A DNA stretch of 64,000 bases from Ianthella basta (taxonomy: Eukaryota; Porifera; Demospongiae; Verongiida; Ianthellidae), in the NCBI GenBank assembly GCA_964019415.1, contig OZ025870.1:3191908-3255907 (forward strand), written 5' to 3'. The position numbers and the translations under genes are program-made. Below, piece by piece: positions 44,974-58,800 of the stretch (its first letter is position 1; the number at the start of each line of letters is the position of its first letter). The notes under the pieces are model-generated. The model was not told the DNA's origin and ran no database searches. It was given only the letters and a program-made list of their open reading frames with translations.

Positions 44974-46858
44974 CTGCATGCATGAGACGGAGGAATAAAC
45001 AACAATAGCAATAAACTAGCCACAAGATGAGGGATTTGAGAAGATGAATGCAAATGTACACATGCATAAATACATATTTTGATATCGACTGATATGTTTC
45101 TACAGGTATAAGTACATTCCTTTAGAGCAATTTGCTGTGTATACACAATAACACATCAAAGATGTGTGCTCGACAGACAGCTGACTCAGCTACCCTTCGG
45201 GGTGTTTGTGTAATGTATATACTGCATGGCATGAAATTTCGGCGGTGAATTCATTCTTGCAGATTGACAGATTTGAGAGCAATCTACCTATATGTATAAA
45301 TGACATTAAAACTTACAATATACCATTATGGTATAAGTCTTGCTCAAGCGCCATAGTGATTTTACTCAATGCAAATGTGGTTAAAACTTGGCCAATACTA
45401 GAAAGTCAACCAATTTCTAAAAATGGAATAATTGTTTGCTATTTGTCTCAACCTCAGTAGGGATAGTAAGCCATGTCAGGAAAACACACATATACACTCA
45501 TAAACGTTCAGGAGCAAGAAGGGGTAGTGCAGTATTCATTGCACAGCATGTTGCAAGGAAATAATTAAAGCTGGTAACGAACATTACACTGTACCTGTCC
45601 TATGCCAGTAAATAGAGGCATGCATATTTCCAGCGAGACAGCACCATCCCTATATCTCCCTAGCTATATCGTTTCGACATTTTGTTGTATGGCTTAGTGT
45701 CACGCTTCTGGTGGTATGTTGATATGTATGTAGGTATGTATGTTTATGTAATATGTAAACTGTGGTAGTACAACAGTGCTTGCATGTATATAATAATGTA
45801 TAGATAGAAGTACTGAAGATGGGAAATTTTATTGTTGGCCATTATGTTTGCCTCTCTCATGCCGGAAGGACCAAGGAAAGGACTTTGAAACCTGCTTCCA
45901 AACATCACTCCACATGGAGCATAGGCATCTTCTGCCTTCAAAAGCTGTAGAAAAGGCAACCACACCACCACTGGTCTGAAGACACACAGAAAGCAGTGGG
46001 ATAACCAGATCTGCCAAGTTGCATTAATGAGAATGCTGGAGGATGGACCCAATGATGTAGCTACATAAGCTAACTTACTGGGGGGTGTAGGATTTTCTTA
46101 AAGGGTGTTAGCTATGCTTTAATAAGTTGATGTGTACATTGTTAATTAAGTGCAGACAATTAGATAATTTCTGTGATCAGAACACGGGCATAATCTGGAA
46201 TTTTAGCACAAGACTTTCAGTTTTAGGCTTGCAACTAGGATAATGACATCATATTGCTTCATCAAAATGGCCACCTAAAGAAAGCGAAATATTTAGCAGC
46301 TAAATCATAAGAAAACGATGTGAAAGTGAAAGGCAACTGTCTTCTGTAGTGCACCAGCAGAAGGAAACTCCAGTATCAGTACTAAATCATCCTTTAGTAC
46401 AGGTATGTAGTTCTTATGGATTCCTTAGTTGTAATATTGAAGTAGCCAGCTAGCTATGTCGGAGACTGAGTTTAGTGAGCGTGTGAGCTGGAGGTGTAGT
46501 AGAAATTTGTGTGTCTTGGCAGGTCTGTATGATAACACCTAGCAGTTTGGCTACTTAGTTCCCACGACGCTTTCAATCATGGCTGCCCGTTGAAGGACTT
46601 CAGTTCCTAGTTTCAGAGAAGTGACAAGAGGGACGTAGAACTTGGTGAGCCCCACGAATTGTGCATACAAACTTTTGCTAACGGTCTATAGCATTTAAAG
46701 CATAAGCGTGCACAGTTACCCTTCAAAATTTCCTTCAGATGGTGCACGTAGTGCGGTTGAGTGAACTGCCTTATGCCACAACAGAACCCTAGCCGCTGCA
46801 ATAACTGCGGATATGCTGTAAGCACTTGCAGCTATCTGTGTGTTTACCTACATGCGTG

Positions 46859-46889
<31 letters not shown>

Positions 46890-49800
46890 TTGTGTGCGCA
46901 CTTGATTGAGTTCTGGCAACTCTGAGAATGTGCAAACTGTATAAGGTACGTAAGTTAAAGTACTGTACCGTTGTGCGCATGTGTGTGAAATATTTTGATT
47001 CTATTCATGTGCGCTTCAATCATTCGTGTTCATTCTTGCCTATGCAGTGTGTTTACAAGTGTGTTGATGAATTACTCAATTTAGTTGCAATAGCTACTAT
47101 ACATTTATAACACAGCATCCACTGGAGGGAGCAAGAGTTTCGAGTTGGGGCAGCAGCCCCCACGAGTTTTTTCAACTCGAAATACATGTTTGAAAATTGA
47201 TAAAATACCTCTAGTTTTTGAACTTATTATGGAGTGCAAGCTGTGCATGGCTGATCAAAAAGATTATGCAAGTGTACCCAGAACACACACAGCTATACAG
47301 ATTGGTAGTTTCAATTCAGAGGCCACATAATGACAGGGCACCAATATATACCACATACGTAGTGCCCATTCCCAAAGACTGACGAGGCAGTTGGAAAGGG
47401 GAAGAGGTGCTTAACAATTAATACAACAGATCTAGTAGCCGATCCTCTTCTCGGCAATAATAATATGATGTCACTGACATGGCACGAAGGGTTGTGGTCA
47501 AAGCCTGTACCTGTTTTTTCCAAGCCACTGGAACTTGATGCTCATTAACCTGCAGTTGCCATGGAAGTAAGATTATTTGTACCCTGTCACACATTCCAAC
47601 CAGGAATTGTGTGAAGACAGTTCGATCTTTACATCCCTAAAGGGACAATAGTGCACACATGGCTATATCGCCGTGTGTAGACTATAACTTTCACTTTCCT
47701 AAATAAACCCGTTTACACAGACGCTTTAATCCACCTGGCTTGAGTATGAGTTGTATTCACATGGCAATTAGAAATTGTACTGTAGGATGGCATTTAGTAT
47801 TGCTGATGGTGTCGTTGTCATTCACCTACACTCAAGGAGACTGCACAGGCAGCAGGAGAGACGATGACGTACAAGTGCTAAATGGAGACTTCACTTCATG
47901 CTGCAGGAGATAAAATTGCATGGAAACAGTGTTGCACACTATATTTGCATCTGCTCATCATCTGCTTAAGGCTAATGCTGTGGGTTCCATGTGAGAGCAC
48001 AGCATAGAGTCTTTGGCCCAAATGTCTAATACAGTTCAATCTCACAGTCTCTTAACATATCACAATCCATCAATTTAATCTAGATTATAAGTTAGGCCCA
48101 CTTGTAAACTCGTACACCATGTGTGTGAATATAACTAGTCTGAATTCAATTTGGATCTACAACCACTTTAATCCGGGATATAGGGTGGTTTTAATCCGGT
48201 GTGAAAGGGTTCATAGAGGTAGCTTGAGGATGAAGGTTTGGTGGCTGATTCTACTTTGGCAGCTCTGTTCTCAGAAGAGTACAGGAAGATTATTGGAGAT
48301 TACAAAGATACAATGGGATGGCAGCCTTCAGGCCTCAATTCCATACGTGCCCTGATTGTCATTTCAGGAACAGAGCGATAAAACTATCTTGTTATAAATG
48401 AGCTGCCAAGTTCCAGTGGCTCAGAGCAAAACTGGTTTTAAAACAACTATGTTAATGGATAGGCCAACTGTTTGAGTGGGTCCCACACCAATATATCATG
48501 TCAGCTGGAGAATTGCAAGTATGAGAAGATCCTGTTGCCATGGTAACATGCTTTTAAACAATGACTATACACCTCAAACCTTAGACCAGCATTCCAATTG
48601 CTTCACGTGTGATTCTAAATCCCATACACATACCCTGCAGGCGGAGTGTGAGTGAAGTTTGCATGATGTCATCACAGCCATTTTGTATCTGCTGTAATAA
48701 GCACTTGTTGCTGCAAATTATTCCTTCAGTTACCATCAAATGGCCTCCCAATGAAGTTCGGAGTAAGGGCAGACAGCAAAGGAGTGTAGTTCATGGGTGC
48801 TATAGAGTTCTTCCATTGGGTTCCCACATCGTTGTCAGTTGCCAATGATGTGGATGTCGTCAAGAGGAGTTAATGAAGACAATTGAATTAGTGAACATTT
48901 TTTGGATCTGTATTACTTAAATGCTGACAAATCAGAGTCTGGGATGATTTAAACCATCCAGCGCTTGGGTGCTTTGCACCCTCGAACTTCATGCTCTAAA
49001 TCCCACAAATACCTCTTGGGTGGCATTTAACTATAGTATCCGCTCTATAATTCGTCATTCTAATTTTTGTCAGGGAAACAATCTGCTCAAGTGTACTCTA
49101 ATGTGTGACGAATTTCCTGTCTCTCTAAATTCCACAATTAGCCTCTAATTTTCACCATGAACAGGAAGCGTTCTAAATATTCGCCGGAAATGCCTTTAAT
49201 GCGGCTGCGACGGCTAAGGAACAAAGCATTGCCATAAACTGCAACAGCATAACTGTCCTCCTCGTTGCCAGGTTCTTGCTGACAGTCGAATTCGTCCCCG
49301 ATTGCCGGAGCCCAGATGTCCTTGTACACATGGTAGGCTCGCACTGCTGTTCACAAGGTCAATGTGAAGGAGGCCACTTCAGTGAGGAACGTCCCTACTG
49401 AAAAGCGCTCTAATGTTGGGACAACGCTTCTCATGATACCAACTTTAATGAACAAATTGAAATTGCCACCGTTTCGGCCAACTGCTCTGGCCTTCTTCAG
49501 GGCAAATAGTGAAATAGTAATATGGGTACTGTCAACTTATAGGCATGAGTACAATTAAATGGTATCAAATGTCACTGGATGTCACGCACTCGGGCCTGGC
49601 CGCAATTTGACTCGTCCTGCCTCCTCTTCAGAGTAGCTAACCAACAGCCAGGTACCTATACCCAATGTCCAGGTTGAGGAGCTCCCCATCCGACATCTGG
49701 ATGTGAAGGGCTTCTTTCAGCTGGAGTTCTTTGGGCCTCCTTGCTTAGTCAATCACCCTGGTGCCTTCCCACTCAATGTGGTGGTGGTGCTCCCAGGCAT

Positions 49801-52800
49801 GCTCTACCACTGCTGACTTCTCCACCATTCCTCTGCCATGCATCTTGGTGATCCTTCATCCTTGCCTTGAGCCTCCTGGTTGTTTTCCCATTGTAGGTCT
49901 TCCCACAGCTGCAGGTAATTTGGTACACGACCTTGGATTTCTTCTCCACTGGAAGTTCATCCTTGACCTTGGTCAGTGTGTACCAAAGAGACCTCCCGGA
50001 TCTGAAGATCACCTTTAGGCCGAACCTCTTGCAGACCATTCTGATGTCCTTGCTGACCCCTGAGACATAAGGGAGCATCACAAGCCACCATGAGCTGGTG
50101 ATGTTCCTGGCCCTATCATGTAAGTATATGACCAGACCTCTCTTAACGTGGTGAGGGTGATGGGACTGGAAGGCCAAATAGCGGTCGGTGTGTGGTGGCT
50201 TCCTGTACACTGTAGCATCTAGGCTGCCATCCAATGCAGCCTGGATGCAGGATACAATGGGCCTAAGGGGAACCTCAGGTTTGTGCACTTTGGAGATCCT
50301 GGGAGGTTGGCTGCCAGAGGGTCTGAGTTCATTGTACAGTTTGGTGGGGATGTCACTACTTCTCTCAAAGCTCTTGAGCTTGTGGGGTCTTTCTTCAGAT
50401 GCTTGTAGGTGGAGATGTCTAGCATTCTGTTCAGTTTGGTGTTGTAGTCTTCCTTGGTCATGACAACTATGGCACCGCCCGTGCCCGCTGGCAGGATCAC
50501 CTCATCTTCCAGGGCTCTAATGTTTGTCTGTAAACTCTAAATATCTGTCACCTTCAACAGTCTTCTCCATTCCAACTCTAACTGCCTCAAAAGATGAAAT
50601 TTTCGCTGCACTAGGGGTGACAAAGTTTAAGAGCGGATACAGTAATACTTATACAAAATCCATACCTTACCTCTTAATTGCAATACATCTGAGTTGTTTA
50701 TGGAACCTTAGACTACCCCCTCCTCCCATAGGACCCCTTTGTTGTGCTAACAAATTCCACCCATTTTAGTACCGTATAGCGAAAAAATTTCACTAAGGTT
50801 TAATGTTCACGATTTTCGCAATTTGACCAAATTCGCAAAATTTCCCTTCATGAAATTTCTCCCTTATCCTTATAATTATATGCAAACGTCATAGTAAGAT
50901 GGCCACCACATAGCGCAGAAGTGATTAACCATTTAAGTGCTATGTTTTTGTGCTGTGCTCAAAAATGCTCTTCAACTAAGTAGTTGATCTGCCAAAGAAT
51001 TCTTTTGGAGGCTGCTAATCGCAAATTCCGATAAATTTTCCTGCTATACAGCACTAAGCCCAGTTTGAAGCAGATTCCTGTGTATATGGTGCTCAGCAAT
51101 CTATTGCTCTAATCAGACAGCGTATAGATTTCATGACTACAAATAGCTGTTGGGAGAAAAGATAAGCAACAGAGGCTGTAGAACAGCTACCAAGACAACA
51201 CCTGACATGGAGACCGTGAATTGCCCGCAAAGGTAGTGCCAAATGTAGCGCTGTGGTAGCAAGAGAGCGCAAGAAGAAGCCTGTATCAGAAGATGATTTC
51301 ACATCTACCAGAAGATGGTAGATGTGAAATTATGAGGTAATCACAGCAGTGGGGAGCCCAGTGGAATGGGGCTCCCTTATGGTCTGGTGGCTGATAGTGA
51401 TCGTCATCTAATCATAGACACAATCGGAGCCATTACCATCCATAGACATTGCAATGGAAAATGGCACAAAAGATAGGGGCTGCTGCCGGGAATCGATTCC
51501 AGGCCTTCTGGATTTAGCCATCAGCACTCTGCCACTGAGCTACGACACCCCACAGCATCCAACTCCTTCCGTGCTTATATACTGACTTGCTCGTAGTGAT
51601 CCCGTTGAACCCACCACCTTTCTTTTGTGCCCTTTGCTGTTTGAAAGGTCTACGAATGGTAATGGTCTTGATTGTGTCTATGATTAGATACGGTCACTCT
51701 TGGTCTCTGGACCATAGGGGCCCATTCCACTGGGCTCCTTGCTGAGTGATTATGCTCATGGTTCCACATTGTCTATCAAAATAGACCTATTTTGCGTTTT
51801 CGCGTAACCGGAAGTAACGAGCAAGGAAAGGTGAAAGAGGGTCTAGCAGAGGTCATTAATATTCATAATAAGGTCTTTCGTACTTCGCAAGCAACACGTA
51901 CTGCTGTCTGGCTTGCTAGACCATCCCACCCAGGTAAACCGGCTACGATTGCTCTGCAGTGTAGCGAGTCTGTGCAACCAGTCAGTTAGCGCAGTTAGGA
52001 ACTGAGGATGGCCAAACCACTGAGCTCTGTATACGCTGTCTGCAAGTTGGCCATTCCCAAAAACAATTAAGTATCGCTTGCAGCGCAAGTTTTCCCGAGG
52101 AGGCGGCCCGACTAAGTTGTACCATCAGCTGAGAGGAGTTGCTGGCGCTACTAAGAGTCAAGGAACTTCTTCGCAAGCTGCAGTACGCCTCTGCTCCCTC
52201 TCCAATGAGAATAAGCCGTCAGAGATTGACTAGTCGCTCGCAGAAATGACCTCTGTTGTCTCCGGCTAAAACTGAAGTCTCCCCTTTTGCCAAAAGACAA
52301 GCTTCTGGTTCAGGGAGCACCCAAGAGCCATCAGCAACGCCTGTTACTTGCCGCAAGTTATTTCCAGGAGGTTCAAGAATCCCTGTGCATTCTACCATTT
52401 CACGAGCAGCTCGAAGAAGCACTGGGTGACTTGAGATAGCGTTCATCCACACAGTGAAGAGTGCCGCCATTACTGCTCGCTGCAACAAAACCGTTAATCT
52501 TTAACTAACATAGAGGTGTCGACGAGGTGCTGCTACTAGTTGGATCCAGCTAGTTGATCTGATTGGTCAATCGGCTATGAATATTAATGACCTCTTTCGC
52601 CTTTCCCTGCCCGTTACTTTCAGTTACGCGAAAACGCGAAGGAGGTCTAGCTTGATAGACTAGGTTCCACACCAACCACACACCACATACTGCAACTGCA
52701 TGCACCTTATTAACAAGTGACCATGTCTGTTTAACCCTCTAGCCAGCACAAGCCAATATTTTGGTTATACCAGTAAATGTTTGCGCTGCCTTTAGTGTTT

Positions 52801-55800
52801 CATCGTTTCTGTTCGCGTTTGGTACACTTAGACCATGTATCAACAAGGAAACATTAGAATATAGGGAAAACAGTGCACTGAAAAGTAATGCTATACTGAG
52901 GTAAACAAGAGATTACGGAAAGAACACGTTTTGTCAAAATGAAGAATGACCTACAGTAAAGTTGGTTTAGTTTGTTTCTTGTATGGAACCGACAAAACAA
53001 TTAAGGATCTATGCGAAGATAGACAGATCGAAAGTATCAGCAGAAGGTACAGCCTTGCTCCGTTCTAACCAGCTCCTCTGAAAGAAAGTCGTTCCTTACA
53101 CCAAAATATTGCCTACACATGATCACGTGAAGGTAAAAGTAACACAATGAGGATGGAAGGGGTTAAGGGACCTAACATATACTCAACATGTACAGAAAGC
53201 AATTTTAGACTATACAACATGAGAAGGAAAGGGTATTCTAAAGACAGTCAATATCTACCACCTCCATTCACAGTCATGATAATAAGTGTGATCAATTATT
53301 ATAGATGCAAGAAATTAAATGACTACATGCCACCATTACATAATTACACAATCTTACCAGAAGCTGATGAAATACTTGCTGATTCCAGCATGCCTACAAG
53401 GTGAGACTCCTTAGTATCTGCAGTGCTGCTACTGGTGTCCAGGAGTGCTTTTGTCAGGTCTTTAAATTGCTCTACTGTTTGGGAGAAGCTTGTTAGCTTC
53501 CTTTCCAATTCCTGTTGGACAGTCACCAAAATTGCTACATGAATGCATCTACATATTACTAACCAGTTCATGCACTAATGATATCTACATGAAATCATTC
53601 ACAGGTAAGCACCAACGATCACTTTTGCATACATCATTATATTGGGCATGATTAACAAGCAAATTTTTCGGCTATAAGACTTCAACCAAAATACCAACTT
53701 CAGAGAATCCCACAGCAGTAACAGCCTTCTGCAGCAACATATCTTACCTGGCCTTCTGATCATGCCAGAGGTGTGCAAAAAGTGTGAAATCTTTATTGGC
53801 ACAGCTTGAGCCCAAGTCTGCATGCAGTAACTTCTTAGGCACAGGGATATGCAGTCAGTCCAGCTTCGCTACAATCTCATTCACTGATTCTTGAGGCGCT
53901 AAAAGCGAACTGTATTCGGATTTAGGTATTCATATGGCTTCATGCTCATAATCATGTATGCATGATTGTATATTAGTATCATTGCAAATGGCGATGCAAA
54001 CGTCTTTCTTTGCAAAGCTTAAAATCATCTCTATTTGCATTTCGCCGTCTATCAATCAAACGAAATGAGTTCATGAACATGTGTTAAAGAATTGTGCATC
54101 CACAGGGCCTTCTGATAGTGCAGAGGCTGCTCTTTCTAATGATACTAAGCATTATTGCCAGCTTCGCCTGAGAAAGAGGAAAAGGCTAATCTTTAAGGTT
54201 ATATATTCAACTCGTGGTTTTGTGGTTTTGTGTATACTCCCACATTAAGCCTGTTCTAGAAAGACTTTGCGTTCTTTGGATACACGGCCAAATGCAAAGA
54301 AAGATTATTTTAAGCCTAGCAAACAGAGACTGCGTTGAGTGCAGCCATTTCACAATATCCGTTCGTGATAATTGGAGCTGTATTTCGCAGAAGAGTCTTT
54401 TGCTAAGCTCTTTACGGCTATCACTCTATTAAGTGATAGTACTGCAGTAGAAAGCTTACCTAACTATTCTCCTGCAAGGTACAGTCCCAAATAAATCAGA
54501 CGTTGAACAACCCCTTGGCCTATCAGGGCCGGGGGATGGTTGGCTCCTTTGCTCAGGCCATTCGGAATGCCAAGGCATCGTTTAAGCAATACTTGCTAAT
54601 CATCCCTGAATCTTGAGGGTGTAGCTATACAACAGACAGGATTCTAGCTAGTCAGGATAAAAGAAAGGGTAAGGGGAGCTGGTACATCGCTCAAATTTGT
54701 GAGGCTAGAAAAATTTTGGTTTTTAGGTCCTCCAAGATTGATTCTGGTGCACTCTGTGAGGTCCAAAAGCACATTTCCGTCATACTATAACTGCACATTA
54801 ATGTCACATTTTCCTGCAAAAGTCAAACATTGGGAGAAAGGGGAGGAAGGTTGAATATTTGTGGGGAAGCTTCCCTCCTCCATTCTCATGACCTTTAGGG
54901 CTACAAATTGTAAAGAATTTCCGCTTAGAAAAGCCTAAGTGCTAAATAGCATCCAAAACGTTCAAAGATTATGGAAAACAACCCAGAAAGTGTCATCTTA
55001 GGATATAGGGCATCCTTCCTTTTAGTCTTTTAAAGTTATCCTTGGTTTGGCAGCCATATTGTTCTCTAAACACGTCATATATAGTTAATCAGCAAAATGG
55101 CAGTGTGGACCTCGCAACTTAGTTGTGCCCGCTGCTCTCTTGAATATTAGCCAATTCCCAAAGTGGTTACTAACTGCAATTGGATTACTCCATTTCAAGG
55201 CAGTTAGATTCTTCAATTCAAGATCTCCTTGGTAACTAATAGTAAGTTTCTGATGGCTAACAATAATTTAGCTCTAGCTGACAATTTCCTAGCTGGATCA
55301 CAAAACTTTGGTCAGGCCATGGCCGGAGTGGTCGGAGCTGTTCCCTCGACCCTGCCTATGAGAGACAATCGAATCATGGCATTTCCAAATTGGGTAGCTG
55401 TTTAGCCAGCACAAAGTAACATGTACATCCTCATCCAGAATGTTATGAGATCAAAAGCACCAGCAAAGCATTGGACAGTTTGGTAGGGGTGCTTTAACTG
55501 GATGACTTGCTGGTGTGGGGACTTGAAACTTTTGCAACCCCAACAGTCTATGGCATTGTGATGAATCTTTCAGGCCACCAACAATGCTGCATCCCCAACT
55601 ATCTGAACTATTGAACATACACGGAGAAGTTGCTAGCAAGTAATTCGAGTTCCAGAGCACCCCAGCGCCCCACGAGTTTTTTAAAACTCAAAATACTTGT
55701 TAAACTTTGGCTATCTGGACTAAAGAATAGGCTTAGAGGGTATGAATGCTAACCAACATTACCATCTTGTTCACTGGTAGCCCTAGGCACTGTGTACAGA

Positions 55801-58800
55801 GCCCAGAAAAGACTTAAGAAGTAATGTGAAGCATTCTTGATGACAAGAAAAACAGCACTCTTCTGTTTGGCATTAGGCTACAGAAAATGAGTTATAATCT
55901 GGGGTAGATCTATCTTCTTGTATGCTGCCTTTTCAGCTTAGGAAATGGTGCAGGGTGCGAGTTTCATACTTCATGTAAATTCAGTAAAGATTGTGTCACT
56001 ACCATTGCTGTTGTGGTTTCCAGTACATGCGAAGCAACAAAGTGTACATGCACATTAGATACTCACTCTGACTCTGTCTAGTGCTGTCTTAGCAAAAGGA
56101 TTCCTCTCCAAGAGTTCAAGTATCCACTCCTGTTCTGTCAGCCAAGAGTCAATGCAGTATTTCAATCTCTGCTGAAGCTGGTACAGTCGTTGAGAGATTG
56201 TGCATTCCAGCACCTTCACCTTTTCCACAGTTTCCATTGCCAATCTGGGATCCATAGCTAATATCTCTTCTCGTCCAAGAACTTCCAACTGTTGTTTATG
56301 CTTCAAGACTGTTTGTTTGATGTGCTACATGAGATGAAATGTGGTTGTCAAGTATCGCACACACCTTGAAATTGCACCTGACTACATGGATAGCTACAGT
56401 ATGAATTGCAATGAATGCAACTTCCATATCAAACAAATTAAGAGAGAACATTTAATAGCAAATTGTATCCTGTGAATGTACATGTATGTAGATTACACAA
56501 TGAGAATGAGGGCTCATTGAATATACATGCTGAGGGCCAAGCCTGAGGACGGGTACAGTTAATGAACACAAATTCAAATTGTACAACTGGCTTATACCAG
56601 AATGCTATCAATGAGTTTCAATCATTGAAATGGTAGCCGTACAAAGTTACTTGGTGATGAAGATGAAAGAAATGTTTAAGAGCAGAGAGTTGGTGGCCAT
56701 TCATCATTTCTTATTCAGCATGGCAGAGGTCAGCACAGAAGAAGAAGGTGCCAGTAAAGAGAGTTTTTGGTTTCAAAAGTTACATTATTTAACACTTCAT
56801 ATGTTTTTCTATCCAAGTTGGTTTCAATATATCTAGCATGCAAGTTTTCAAGTCAGCGAGGAATTAGGATGTTTTTGAAGAAGCTTTCACACAGTACATT
56901 GCCAAGAAGGACGTAGCACACGTCACTAGTGCTGGCTTGCATAGTGGTGTCTTCCCTCGGGCCTGAGCTAACAAAAAACTGCTGCGTACAAATCATTGTT
57001 AACATGACAGCTTTATACCCATACTGTAATCGAACATGGACAAAAAACGAAGCGAGGACACCTTTAGCAACGGTCCCCTACAGCGCCGGGAGCGCAGTGA
57101 AGCGTTCAGTGACGTTGGAGCCCCACAGGTGTAGGTACCTTCAGTAGAAAATGAGCCTTTTATGCAATCTACAAGCACGCAGGAGGAGCTAAAAATTGCA
57201 AAATTGCAAAATTCCTTAGACAAGGTGCATTCATGAAATGTACATACCACAAAAAACTTGTATGCATACAGTATAGGTAGTCTGGCTTCTGACCCACCTT
57301 GGGAAATGGATTAGAAGCCATTATGATGACACACACTAAGTGGTGACTTCATACTATATGCACAGATAGACCTCACATACACGTTGACTGTATTCCAGAT
57401 AAACAACTTTGACTGTGTGTTATATGGTATAAGTTAAATGATTATTAGAGTGACCGCAGCATGAGGATCAGAGGCTGCTCAGCCAGGGTTGGCTTACTGG
57501 TCACTGAAAAATGTTACACCAATTAACTTGCAGGTGTAAGTGGATAGGTGAGTATACATAGTGACTATACACTAATTGATGCATAAAAGTGATTGCCTTA
57601 AATGGTACATTTAAAGAATAAGGGATATGGTTGTATTATCAGTATTTGTTAAGAGGAACTTACGTCTGTCATAAGAAGAAAGATATGTAAATGAGTGGTA
57701 TGAGGGTATATGACAAATATCTAAGGTCGCACTGTTCAAAGCCAATCCACATCGATATTCCCTTTCTGATCAGAACAGTGTGGAATGAACAATTCAAGGG
57801 GCTACAGAGTGATTACAGTCCTAAGGGATTGGCATGCAATCATAGCATTTGACTTCAGCGCCACTATATAGTTTTTAGATTTAAGAGTTCGTATGGCTTC
57901 ATGTTCATAATCCTGTACAGTGTATATATATTTCTGTCATTGCATATGACGGCGCTCACATCATTCTTTACAAAGTTTAAAATCATCTGTAATGGCGTTT
58001 CGCTGACTCTCAATCGAAGGTAATGTGTTCAAGAACGTGTGTTAATAGAGAGAACTCGTAAAAAGCTTAAGGAAAGACACTTCTGCGAGATACAACATCA
58101 ATTATCACGGAAGGACGTTGCAAAATGGCCGCACTCAACGCACCCTAGTTTGTTAGGCTGAAAATCATCTTTCTTCATACTCGCCATACAGCCCACAGAA
58201 GGCAAAGCCTTTATAGAACACGTTTAAGCAATATTATTGTAGTAGAAAGCTTACCTATTATATGTAACCTATATACCTATTCCTCTGCGAGGTACAGCCC
58301 CAAATACAACAGAGATCGAATGACTCGTTGGCCCATGAGAGACAATTGAATCATGGCATTACCACTTAGGGTAGAATAGGGTAGCTTTTTTAGCCTGCGC
58401 ACTCCTCCTACAGGCACAAAGTAACATGTACATCCTCATTCAGAATGTTATGAGATCAAAAGCACCAGCAAAGCATTGGACAGTTTGGTAGGGGTACTTT
58501 CACTGGATGGTTTGCTGGTCTGGGGATTTGAAACTCTTGCAAACCCAACAGTCTATGGCATTGCGCTGCATCTTTCAGGCCACCAGCAATGCTGCATCCC
58601 CAACTATCTGAACTATTGAACATACACGGGGGCTAGCAAGCAGTTCGAGTTCAGGGGCACCCAAGCACCCCACGAGTTTTTTAACTCAAAATACTCATTT
58701 TAATTGTCACCTGACCATGCCCAACCCCTCAAATACTTTAATTCACTATGATCTGAATCGTCTCAATGGTTTCTTTCATTACCAATCTGCCTGGAACTGT

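Noticed and set aside
51480-51553. Functional tRNA gene
   Set aside because: Box A and box B resemble a tRNA, but acceptor and anticodon stems do not pair.
57260-57320. Possible minus-strand start exon (MASNPFPK then GTGGGT)
   Set aside because: Too short, with no partner exon or second line of evidence.
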